From positions 1 to 64,000 of the forward strand of contig DJVB01000066.1 of assembly GCA_002440745.1 (NCBI GenBank): DNA of 64,000 bases, read 5' to 3'. Positions 19,401 to 26,454 of the stretch are shown piece after piece; position 1 is the first letter of the stretch; every line of letters begins with the position of its first letter. Under the pieces are notes generated by a model. That model made no database searches and was not told where the DNA came from. It saw nothing but the letters and a program-made list of their open reading frames with translations. The translations under genes and the position numbers were made by a program. The DNA comes from Bacteroidales bacterium UBA6267. GTDB taxonomy: Bacteria; Bacteroidota; Bacteroidia; Bacteroidales; UBA1556.

Positions 19401-22400
19401 AAGAAGAATTATTTGAGCATATTTCCACCACAATATTTGATGTACCGTCCCATGCAAATGGGGTCTGAAATCCAAAATTATTCCATCCAGAACTGGGCAT
19501 ATAAGAGGAAACAGAATAAACCGTTGTCAAACCGGAAATCCAAGAAGAACTAACTGAAGTAGAGGATGTTGCACCTATTTTAATCTGAAAATCAGACAAA
19601 GTTGGACACGAATTTAGTGCGGTTACCAAGAATGCTAAGGAGCTTATATCTCCTGCCTGAACACCTTCATTTAATAAGTCGGAGGCAAGATAAATATATT
19701 GTTGACGTGCTCCCCAGTAATAGTTCGCAAACGGAGAAGGATATGCGTTTCCGGTATTTGAAGCTGATCCGTTTCCAATCTCAAAACTTTGAGCAGAACT
19801 TCCCGATTGCAATTGGCCATTAGTATTATACCACTGATACGACAGCGGACTACTTCCTGAAGCTGATGCAGTGAAAGTAACATTTGAGCCGATACATTCA
19901 CTTACAGAAGAAGGTGAGGAAGTAATTGTGGGAGCAGTTTCAACATAAACCACAACGGTATCAGTGCTTATACTTCCATGAGCATTAGCAATGATACAAT
20001 TATAAAAACCTGTATCAGAGAGACTTGCAGCAGGAACCTGATAATTAAACATCGTAGCCCCCGGAATGTCGGCGCCATTATGCTGCCATTGGTAATTTGC
20101 TGCTACAGTTGCATGAGTTGTAAGCGACATTCCAGAGCCTTCACAAACTGTGTTGGCCACAGGTTGAACATCAATGAATTGATCAGAGATTTGAATTTCG
20201 AAAGCCCCAATATCAATGGTGTCGGCAACAACCCTATTATTGCCAGAATAATCAAAATTGGTGAAAACAGAATTAACTTTACCACCATTTAAAACAGGAG
20301 AACTACCGGAAATATTCCAATTGGCTGAAAATCCATCATATTGAATTCCATTGCCCAATGAAGGATTCAAGAAACCCGGATCATCAGTTATATTATCCAC
20401 ATAATTTGCCAATTGAGAGACTCCATATATTTTACTACTTCCATATTGAACCAAATTATTATGCATCGAGTTCAAATAACCGTTTGTAAAAAACAACTGT
20501 CCATAAGAATTAGAAGAGTAATAGTATGCAATATTTCCCCAAAAGATATTATTATTTATTTGAGATTCACCACCCTTAACATAAACTCCTCCGGTATATT
20601 TCCCTTTGTTGTTTACGATGGTATTATTCGAAAATTTCCCCGAAAAATCCCACAAGTATAATCCACCTGCATAACCGTCACGGGCATAATTATTTGCCAC
20701 AATATTATTACAGAAGGAAATATCACCACTTTCAAGATAAATGGCACCACCATAGGATAAAGCTTGATTATTGGAGAAAATGCAGTTTTGAATAGAAATT
20801 TTAGAAGTATTATAAATGTTAATTGCACCACCATTTTTTTCATCGTAAACCGTACTGAAAGCCTTTCCATATTTAAACACGCAGTGGCTAAAAATGGAAC
20901 TGTCATTGAGAGGAGAAACGCTATTGAAATTTATTCCATCCCATCCCCCATCGGCCAAGGATAAGTCATAAAAGTCATTTGTATCAGCTACAGTAAATAT
21001 AATAGGCTGATTTGGTGTGCCTTCAGCCACTATTGAACCTTCAATTAATAAACCATAAAAATCAGAAAAAAGCACAGTTGTTCCTGGTTTAATTGTCAGT
21101 TTGGTTCCTGTTGAAACAGTCACATTGCAGCTTACAAAAATTGTATCTGCTTCCCATTCAGTATCTGTTGTGATGGAGCACGGAGCAATAATATCGTCTT
21201 GATTTTCGTAAGCGCCTATATCTACTCTTCCATTGTAAATTCTTTGATTTCCGGCGTAATCTGTTAAATTGCTGCCGGCAGTAGCTGTGCTTTTATATCC
21301 GGCATTGATTAACTGACTTCCCTGAGCAAGAGACCAATCAGCAGTCAAACCACTATACGACCGTCCTACACCACCTGACGCAGAGGTGAATCCGGGACTT
21401 ACGTCAATATTATCTTTGAAAACTCCTGAATAGTTCAAAGCAGCTCCATCACCTGTAAATGCTAATTTACCACCTTCAATATCATTATTATACATTTTTG
21501 GATCGGCAGTAACCGAATGTAAACGAATTTGAACAGGTAATCCTCCAAAAATATCATTTCCATAAATAATATTATTTTTCAAAATAGCATCTGCATCGGT
21601 ACTAAAGTAGATAGCACCGGCACCGGAACTTGAGGTTGCATAATTATTTGAGATGGTGTTATTTGTCAACTCCGGATTAATTCCATTTAAATATATTCCG
21701 CCGGTATAAGTTCCCTGATTATTAACAATGATATTATCACTAAAAGTATTTATCCCATAACTCGCTGTATATGTATTATATACGCTACCATAAGTTGAAT
21801 TATTATTAGTAAAAATATTTTTCTCAAACTTACCCTCAACATAGTTTAATCGCAAAATTCCCCCGTGAGTAACGGTATTATCATAAAGGACATTTTTAGT
21901 GAAATTCATTCCCGAACCGGCAGAAAAATAAACAATCCCATATTTACCACTATTATGAGTAAACGTATTTCTAAGAACCTTAACCTCCTGATTAGATGAA
22001 CTATAGAAGGAGTAGATGGAAAAAGCCCCATAACCATAGGAGCCTGAAGAAGTATTATTACTAAAACGGCAATCGCTGATTCTAAACTCATAGGAACTCC
22101 TGACCGCAATAGCACTTCCGGTTAGATAAGAAGACGTGGGTGTCCGTTTTGCGTATTCAAAGACACAATATTGAAAAATAGAGCTGTCATTAACATTTTC
22201 GGAAACGTTGTCAAAAAGAATTCCTTCCCAACCGGTAGTCGTGTCGGAAGCAGTAAAAACAATTGAATCGCCTTCATTACCAAGGGCTTGAATAGCTCCA
22301 GCTACTTCTATCTTGTAATGTCCGTTGAATAAAACACGAATGCCTGCAGGAATAGTCACTGTCACACCAGTTGGAATAGAAACATCACAAGTTATATTAA

Positions 22401-24423
22401 TGGTATTTGCATCCCAAACCGTATTAGCGCTAATGGTTCCACAAACCGACAATGAAGATTTATCCTCATAAGCTCCAATGTCGATGCCTGCACTATAAAC
22501 GCGGGTTTTTCCGCTCAAATCAACTGCCGGAAGCTGTTGACCGGTAGTTAGGCTACTTCCTGCATCAATACAGGGGGATCCGGTTTGAAGCTGAAAGCTA
22601 AACTTTTCAATATCAATTCCCTTACCTGTCATGTTGGTTATCTTCTTGAATAACGGGTCAGCATTAATATTTCCCGTTCCAGTGTAACCTCCCTCAACCA
22701 ATGAATATTGCATATCCATTCCTGTAGAGGCATTATCAGTTGCACTATGATTTCCGGAATTATCTACGTTATAATAAATTATATTATTTCGAAGGATTGG
22801 CGATCCGGAGGAGCGATAAACCGCATAAGCTGTTGAGTAGTTTAAGGAGCGATTTTTAACTATAGAGTTGTTTATTATCAACGGAGAACTTCCTGAACCG
22901 GAAATATAGATTGCTCCTCCATAATAATTGACTTGATTGTTTACTATAAGGTTATTTACAATTGGTGCCGAAGAATTAATCAAGGTGATTCCGGCTCCAT
23001 ATTTTGAGTAATTATTAAAAACCATATTACTCCGTATCAAAACCTTTGAATAATTACTCACATAAATTGATCCGTAATAATATGGGGAAACGGATCCGGT
23101 ATTTACTTTATTTGAAATTTTACAATATTCGATTTTTGAACTGTCATTTGAGGTGCTTACGGAAGAAAAAATCAGTCCGAGCCAACCTTCATCCTCATCC
23201 CAAGCAGTGAGTTCAATATAATTGTCATGAGTTCCTTGCGCCAGCAATCGACCGTCAATATCAATATAGTACGGACCTGTGGCAACTATTTTTGTGCCCG
23301 GTGCAATGGTTAAAGTATTTCCATTATTTACAGTCACATTGCAGGTAAGCAGTACATTTCCGGACCAGGTTGTGTTAGAAGAAATAGCTCCGCATGCCTC
23401 TAATGACGAAATATATTCATAAGCTCCAATATCCGTCCGGCCATTATCAAATCGAAATTTTCCAATGACATCAAACTTTGCATTATAGGAGGAAATGGAC
23501 ACATTCGATCCTTTATCGATGAGGTAAGAAGTAGATAATAAAGAAAAATCTGCTAAAAGACCATTATATGCACTCCCCGCTCCCGCCGGTGGTGATACAA
23601 ATCCGGGAATGGTGTCAAAAATTGATGTCCCCGAAGCTCCTCCCTCAACCAAACAGTAACTCAAAGATGAAACGGTGCCATAGATTTGGGAGCTATTTGA
23701 AGCACTATTTCCGTAGAAAATAGAATTGGAAATCTCAGGATTTGAACTACTCACCCAGATTCCACCACCATTTGTGGAAGAATTATAAGCTATCGTGGTA
23801 TTAATAATCTTTGGGTGTGATTGATTATAAATATCTATTCCGCCCCCGGTACTTGCAGCTGTATTATTGACAATCAAACAGTTAATAATCAGTGGACTGG
23901 CTTTATACTCCAAAGCAATTGCACCTCCATAATATGAGGCATAGTTATTTGAAAAAATCGAATTGGAGATTTCAAGTTTGGAGAAGTTATACATAAATAT
24001 AGCACCACCCGACTTATCATTTGCAGAATTGCCTCCAACTGCACGTCCGCCGGAAAAAACACAATACACCACTTTACTACTATCGTTAGTTGAAGAAGTA
24101 TTCTCAAATCGCACTCCTTTCCAACCAACTGTAGTGCTCAATGGAGAGAACTGAATTTTTTGATTAGCGGTGCCAATTGCAAGCAATCTTCCTTTTACAT
24201 CAATTTTATATTGACCTTGAATTTGTATAAAAGTCCCTGCGCTTATTGTTAAGGTTACACCGTTATTTATGGTCACATCTGAGGTGATTTTTACGGTATC
24301 TGCCGACCATGTAGTATTGGAGCTTATTGCCCCGCCTACATTGATATTTACAGCATAAGCTTTTGAAAAAGAAAACAAAAGACTTAGAAGTAAAATAATT
24401 GATGATAAGTATAACTTTGCCAT
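13453..24423 (-). CDS. Giant 1: T9SS-secreted beta-helix/Ig-repeat surface protein (3656 aa)
   Basis: The frame opens at a TTG at 24447, but the ATG at 24423 directly precedes the signal peptide (AKLYLSSIILLLSLLFSF...AYA) and is preferred. Residue numbers count from 24447. Order: four right-handed beta-helix blocks (about 33-344, 344-664, 664-1082, 1082-1420), each opening with a CGxIxxxTxW-like segment and closing with DIGAYE or DIGAFE; 19 Ig-like units of about 84 residues (1424-3220), each with a VCEG-like Cys, YQWY and usually NSCG; a PKD-like unit; two FN3-like domains; a PKD domain (WYWNFGDGTTS, about 3486-3569); and a T9SS type A sorting domain from NVFPNPF to the C-terminus. Ig unit 2 is split by an inserted module. 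A surface adhesin or matrix protein is inferred; the actual ligand is unknown. Confidence 0.93.
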   Translation of the reverse strand: MAKLYLSSIILLLSLLFSFSKAYAVNINVGGAISSNTTWSADTVKITSDVTINNGVTLTISAGTFIQIQGQYKIDVKGRLLAIGTANQKIQFSPLSTTVGWKGVRFENTSSTNDSSKVVYCVFSGGRAVGGNSANDKSGGAIFMYNFSKLEISNSIFSNNYASYYGGAIALEYKASPLIINCLIVNNTAASTGGGIDIYNQSHPKIINTTIAYNSSTNGGGIWVSSSNPEISNSIFYGNSASNSSQIYGTVSSLSYCLVEGGASGTSIFDTIPGFVSPPAGAGSAYNGLLADFSLLSTSYLIDKGSNVSISSYNAKFDVIGKFRFDNGRTDIGAYEYISSLEACGAISSNTTWSGNVLLTCNVTVNNGNTLTIAPGTKIVATGPYYIDIDGRLLAQGTHDNYIELTAWDEDEGWLGLIFSSVSTSNDSSKIEYCKISNKVNTGSVSPYYYGSIYVSNYSKVLIRSNMVFNNYSKYGAGITLINSSAPIVNNLIVNNQVNYYGGAIYISGSGSSPLIINNSIVKNRSLNYSTAYAVYRSSGSPILRNNIIYYNVDNSGNHSATDNASTGMDMQYSLVEGGYTGTGNINADPLFKKITNMTGKGIDIEKFSFQLQTGSPCIDAGSSLTTGQQLPAVDLSGKTRVYSAGIDIGAYEDKSSLSVCGTISANTVWDANTINITCDVSIPTGVTVTIPAGIRVLFNGHYKIEVAGAIQALGNEGDSIVFTASDTTTGWEGILFDNVSENVNDSSIFQYCVFEYAKRTPTSSYLTGSAIAVRSSYEFRISDCRFSNNTSSGSYGYGAFSIYSFYSSSNQEVKVLRNTFTHNSGKYGIVYFSAGSGMNFTKNVLYDNTVTHGGILRLNYVEGKFEKNIFTNNNSTYGSVYNTYTASYGINTFSDNIIVNNQGTYTGGIYLNGINPELTNNTISNNYATSSSGAGAIYFSTDADAILKNNIIYGNDIFGGLPVQIRLHSVTADPKMYNNDIEGGKLAFTGDGAALNYSGVFKDNIDVSPGFTSASGGVGRSYSGLTADWSLAQGSQLINAGYKSTATAGSNLTDYAGNQRIYNGRVDIGAYENQDDIIAPCSITTDTEWEADTIFVSCNVTVSTGTKLTIKPGTTVLFSDFYGLLIEGSIVAEGTPNQPIIFTVADTNDFYDLSLADGGWDGINFNSVSPLNDSSIFSHCVFKYGKAFSTVYDEKNGGAINIYNTSKISIQNCIFSNNQALSYGGAIYLESGDISFCNNIVANNYARDGYAGGLYLWDFSGKFSNNTIVNNKGKYTGGVYVKGGESQINNNIFWGNIAYYYSSNSYGQLFFTNGYLNSMHNNLVQYGSSKIYGVSQLANYVDNITDDPGFLNPSLGNGIQYDGFSANWNISGSSPVLNGGKVNSVFTNFDYSGNNRVVADTIDIGAFEIQISDQFIDVQPVANTVCEGSGMSLTTHATVAANYQWQHNGADIPGATMFNYQVPAASLSDTGFYNCIIANAHGSISTDTVVVYVETAPTITSSPSSVSECIGSNVTFTASASGSSPLSYQWYNTNGQLQSGSSAQSFEIGNGSASNTGNAYPSPFANYYWGARQQYIYLASDLLNEGVQAGDISSLAFLVTALNSCPTLSDFQIKIGATSSTSVSSSWISGLTTVYSVSSYMPSSGWNNFGFQTPFAWDGTSNIVVEICSNNSSWISNGNASVQYSVTAYNSSHAVYQDALNVCSSSATGQLYTKRPDIKIVAGSNSNQSTYIINSIASNDASNYYMIATNNCGAAQSTGATLSLKYAPSLTPISATDDICEDNSYTYSTTTSQGTLPITYQWYKSGNAINAANSLTYNITSATTADQGIYYCKAVNVCGSDSTNQSVLVVNEKPEISSQSSSISVCENQSINLWVNATGTAPISYQWYKGSNAISGATGSSYSINSVAASDAATYYCKVSNGCVSAPVSSAGIVVTVQTLPAISSQTGSVEVCSGTPAIFSLTATGTGPLTYQWYNSSGSLSSATNNSYTISSSSTSNMDNYYCIVSNVCGSVSSNSIPLTVKSAPTFSTQPQTLSKCSGQSALFDVQVNGTTPITYQWYKGGISVSGATSSSYLISPVSTSDAANYYCVATNSCGSATSTTSSLTVNTGVSISSQSSALNLCEGNTQLLQVTASGTSPISYQWFSENGSINGATSSSFSLSNVDTSDAGTYYCQVSNLCSNANSSDIVVTVNTSPTIDNQPQNSSVCENLSSVFNVSASGTAPLSYQWYNSSGLITGATSPTYIIPQTATSDAGTYYVKVSNSCGYINSNTATLTVKNNVAITAQSNSSAVCEGASPVLSVTASGSTPISYLWFKDNSAITGATNNTLSISSADSLDDAIYYVSVSNSCNSLQSNNIDLTVNQYPTIVSQPVTKTVCEDLSVVFSASANGTSPLNYQWYKDNTAISGANTNSYLISQVDTSYAGSYYIKVSNSCGTVSSNNAQLTVKQKVTILSQSGSQTVCEGSSPSLSVTASGSNPISYQWYKNQSSISGANNNSYSIASAGSSDAGTYSVAVSNGCNSVSSASIILTVNSSPSIINQPSNAVSCVGSPVIFSVNASGSTPLAYQWYKSGVSISGATSSSYQISSCSNSDAGSYYVKVTNSCGNVTSQNAVLTVNEPVLISASSGSLTKCSGNSAAFSVTASGSSPISYQWYFDGSALTGATTSTYSITQVDSTIAGDYYCMVSNVCNSSQSPTRSLTVNYGPTISQQSTGLTVCSGVNANLSVTGSGSGSVSYQWYKNATLMTGSTNSTLNFYQMDNSDQGSYYCIVSNSCGSVNSNAMTVVVNEAPAYISQSSSQSLCENSAMFLSTSASGTAPISYQWKLDNQVITGANNSTYSVSSIDSSDAGSYICVATNLCGSTSTAPIVVTINQAPTITSQSAGATKCVGSAFSFSVNATGTSPLQYQWYKDATALSGAINNLYILNSVDTSDAATYYCVVSNSCGSATSTDKVLTIKEAPAFVSQSNSATKCEGESMLFSVSVNGTAPLNYQWYSDTGQVYGANANSYTLANILSANAGNYYCIISNSCGSIVSTPKTLTVRTAPSILSQSNSDTLCQGESMLFNMNVNGSTPISYQWFKDQNSISGALNNIYVIPSVDTNNAGVYHAVATNNCGSIQTSNIALTINKVVQISSQSGDSSRCEGESVQLAVNANGTAPLSYQWYKSGVAQSGLNNPNFSMSNLSQSDAGSYYCKVTNICNSVNSSAKTITVHQNPQVDLGNDTTFCLGGQVVLSPGFGYNCLWSNGSFNNQITVTQSGDYWVNVTNQYGCQGNSDTVNVNVVLPYPGADICMAGVDSATQKNMVVWEKTPGVGISSYNIYRESSVTGVWNLIENKPFDSLAVVLDLTSNPVAHADRYAISVVDSCGNESALSMPHKTMHLAVSQAVPSGYNLLWNGYQGFQVASYRIWRADTTQVWTLVDSVNGNIFMWHDTITAQMPLWYQVEVIRPGGPCNPTKANTNYNTSRSNQATNGFQTPNTLSANFIATPTQGQAPLVVMFFDQSSGGPTGWYWNFGDGTTSTQQNPAHQYDSIGVYDVTLTVTNNDGVNSFTKFGYIDVVPDGIESYREQFTVNVFPNPFTDEVNVVYELNYQSDVIVEVFNAMGQMVFNIPSTAYSAGKYNVIFSAQNQGLDEGLYFLRLTINDKVVTKKLVQIK
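14770..20175 (-). repeat. Array of 19 Ig-like coding repeats in giant 1
   Basis: Nineteen units of about 250 bp encode the pattern ISYQWYK-x-ISGA-x-SSY-x-SDAGxYYCxVSNSCG. The copies are diverged, not identical, so this is an old, selected array. Units 8-12 all lack the usual YYC cysteine (YYV, YYI or YSV instead) but keep the first Cys and the Cys of the NSCG or NGCN motif. Confidence 0.85.
19255..19800 (-). other. Module inserted inside Ig unit 2 of giant 1
   Basis: The Ig unit begins normally (ECIGSNVTF, LSYQWYNTNGQLQSG) and resumes with STYIINSIASNDASNYYMIA and TNNCG. Between these halves lie about 180 residues opening GNAYPSPFANYYWGARQQ and containing FQTPFAWDGTSNIVVEIC. The same module opens giant 2 and occurs in diverged form twice in giant 3. 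Confidence 0.8.
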
Positions 24424-24451
24424 ATTCAGTAATTTAAAGTGATTCAATGAA

Positions 24452-24459
24452 CAAAAATA
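24452..24459 (-). promoter_or_regulatory. -7 promoter element of giant 1
   Basis: The minus strand reads TATTTTTG, an exact TAnnTTTG match, 29-36 bases before the preferred ATG (24423). A promoter here places the TTG start at about the transcription start, which supports the ATG. No -33 element is seen. Confidence 0.5.
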
Positions 24460-24521
24460 ATTCTATTAGAGTGAAAACATTAGAAGAATAAACCTGATGT
24501 TATAGGAAAAATACCTAATAA

Positions 24522-25169
24522 TTAGATTGATACCAAACCTTTCTTAATCGCATAAACAAGCAAATCGACTATATTTTTTGAACCGGTTTTTTGAATAAGA
24601 TTAGCTTTATGTCCGTCCACTGTACGTCTGGAAATATAGAGCTTTTCCGCAATTTCTTGATTAGTTAATCCTTTAGAAACCAAATCTAAGACCTCTAATT
24701 CGCGGCGAGAGAGATTATACTCATCCTCATCTAATAATGGATTCTTGATATATTTATTTGTAAAATAACCAAGCAACTCATCGCTATAACAGTTCATGCC
24801 TTGATTAACTAAATTAACTGCACGTTCAATTTCGTCGATAGAACTATTCTTTAGTAAAAAGCCATATCCTCCGGCATTAATCATACGTTGAAGATATTCC
24901 TCCTCACCAAACATGGTAATCGCTATGACTCTAAGCTCCGGATAACGCTCTAATGCAATAATAGTCGTATCGATGCCATTGAGTTTTGGCATTTTAATGT
25001 CCATAAAAACCAAATCAGGTTTTACAGAATTAAGTTTAACTAAAAATTCTTCCCCATTCGAAGCCTCACCAATTACCTCCACGTTTTTTATGCGGTTCAA
25101 AACCATTATAAGACCTTTCCGGAAAATCTCATGGTCGTCAACCACAAATACTTTAATTCTTTGTTCCAT
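24522..25169 (-). CDS. NarL/FixJ-family response regulator
   Basis: The receiver domain (residues 1-120) has the acidic pair Asp11-Asp12, phospho-acceptor Asp57 in VFMDIKMP, Thr85 and Lys107. The LuxR-type helix-turn-helix lies at about 150-200 (LSRRELEVLDLVSKGLTN, EIAEKLYISRRTVDGHK). This is a complete DNA-binding transcriptional regulator of 215 residues. It starts 9 bp after the histidine kinase stop, so the two form an operon. Its stop is about 100 bp from giant 1 start, and transcription runs toward giant 1. Control of the flanking T9SS giants is plausible from position but not shown by the sequence; no binding site could be identified. Confidence 0.95.
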   Translation of the reverse strand: MEQRIKVFVVDDHEIFRKGLIMVLNRIKNVEVIGEASNGEEFLVKLNSVKPDLVFMDIKMPKLNGIDTTIIALERYPELRVIAITMFGEEEYLQRMINAGGYGFLLKNSSIDEIERAVNLVNQGMNCYSDELLGYFTNKYIKNPLLDEDEYNLSRRELEVLDLVSKGLTNQEIAEKLYISRRTVDGHKANLIQKTGSKNIVDLLVYAIKKGLVSI

Positions 25170-25178
25170 AGTTATATA

Positions 25179-26297
25179 TTAAATATTTACTTCTATTTTC
25201 ACTCCGAAACCTTTTGGTAAATCTGAAGAAAAATCAATCATCGCACCGATAGACTTACATCTATTTCTAATATTCTGTAAACCCAAACCATGATGTTCAC
25301 TTGTAACATCAAAACCAATCCCATTGTCACTATATTCAATTAAAAGTTGATCATGGCTGTCTCTTAATTTTAGCTTAATCAAATCCGCACCGGAATGCTT
25401 AATAGTATTATTAACCAACTCAATCAAGATACGATACAACGTATTCTCTGTATTACCACCTAATCGGCGACTTAAGTCCGAGTCCATTTCAACCCTTAAT
25501 ACTCCGGTGGATTCCACTCTATTAAAAAAAATCCTTAGCGCAGGAATGAGCCCATGGTCAGAAATGCTGCCCGGAAGAATATTATTTGCGATAGACTTGG
25601 TCGTAGAAATCGCCTCATCCAACAAATCATAAGTTGATCGTAACAATTGTTCCCTTTCCTCTTCTGTTATTTCCTTCAGTTGCAACTGATTAAAATACAA
25701 ACGTATAGTTGAGAGTAATGGCCCTAATCCATCATGTAAATCTTCCGAAAAACGTTGTCGCTCCTTATCTTCTGTTTCGATTATGGCACCAAGAAGTTTC
25801 TGCTCGATTAGTTTTCGTTCGGTAATATCTACCAAAATCCCACGCACACCAATACTGTTGGTTTCACCGGTGTTTTGCGACATATAAAGCATCATAGGTA
25901 TTGTCTTGCTCCTACTATTCTTTGGTCGCATTAAATACTCTTGCCCCCGATTTTGTCCACCTTCCCGAATATATAAGAAATCTTCAATAAAGTTTTCACG
26001 CTCGGCCTCCACAACAAAATCACTTATTTGCACCCCATTAATTATGTCGATTCGAGATAATCCTAAAGCAACAAGTCCATTTTTATTCATAAACAAAATC
26101 TTTCCTTGTGCATCAGCATCGAATACAACCTGCGGAAGCAAATCGGCCAATTCGAGATATTTGCGTTCACTCTCAACTTTTAATCTTTGTAATTGCTTTT
26201 TTTGGAGTCGATTCAACTTATAAAAAGTATAAAACACTCCGAAAGTAAAAACAATCACGAATACTAATAAAAACACCAAACTATTCGACCAGTGCAT
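25179..26297 (-). CDS. Membrane PAS sensor histidine kinase (HisKA_3)
   Basis: One N-terminal TM helix (SLVFLLVFVIVFTFGVFYTF, residues 6-25) is followed by a short coiled coil, a PAS domain (about 45-160, ending VDITERKLIEQKLLG), a HisKA_3 dimerisation segment with phospho-acceptor His in SEDLHDGLGPLLS, and an HATPase domain with N box ELVNNTIKH, G1 DNGIGF and G2 GLGLQNI. There is no sizeable periplasmic domain, so the signal is probably sensed by the cytoplasmic PAS or at the membrane. NarL-type kinases of this form pair with LuxR-type regulators, as here. The gene lies between giants 1 and 2, all on one strand; the giant 2 terminator stands upstream, so it has its own promoter. Confidence 0.94.
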   Translation of the reverse strand: MHWSNSLVFLLVFVIVFTFGVFYTFYKLNRLQKKQLQRLKVESERKYLELADLLPQVVFDADAQGKILFMNKNGLVALGLSRIDIINGVQISDFVVEAERENFIEDFLYIREGGQNRGQEYLMRPKNSRSKTIPMMLYMSQNTGETNSIGVRGILVDITERKLIEQKLLGAIIETEDKERQRFSEDLHDGLGPLLSTIRLYFNQLQLKEITEEEREQLLRSTYDLLDEAISTTKSIANNILPGSISDHGLIPALRIFFNRVESTGVLRVEMDSDLSRRLGGNTENTLYRILIELVNNTIKHSGADLIKLKLRDSHDQLLIEYSDNGIGFDVTSEHHGLGLQNIRNRCKSIGAMIDFSSDLPKGFGVKIEVNI

Positions 26298-26402
26298 CTA
26301 TGGAAAGGTTAATATTTACGGACTTAGTAAAACAATAATTAACACAGGAATAATATCTGGTTAAATATCAGTGTAAAATTATAAAATATTATTATATGGG
26401 CA

Positions 26403-26433
26403 AAAAAAAAAGCTACCCCTTAAAGAGGTAGCT
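26403..26433 (-). terminator. Terminator of giant gene 2
   Basis: On the minus strand AGCTACCTC and GGGGTAGCT form a nine-pair stem with a short TTTAA loop, followed by a run of at least eight T. It lies 22 bp after the giant 2 stop and insulates the kinase operon. Confidence 0.9.
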
Positions 26434-26454
26434 TTTAGCTATTTTAGATTCGAA

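Noticed and set aside
13840..24154. Several open frames of 60-104 codons opposite or within giant 1
   Set aside because: They lie inside a continuous repeat-coding gene, lack family motifs and follow the codon pattern of the other strand; they are shadows.
24423..24447. TTG at 24447 as the start of giant 1
   Set aside because: The ATG at 24423 gives a better signal peptide and the predicted transcription start lies near 24446.
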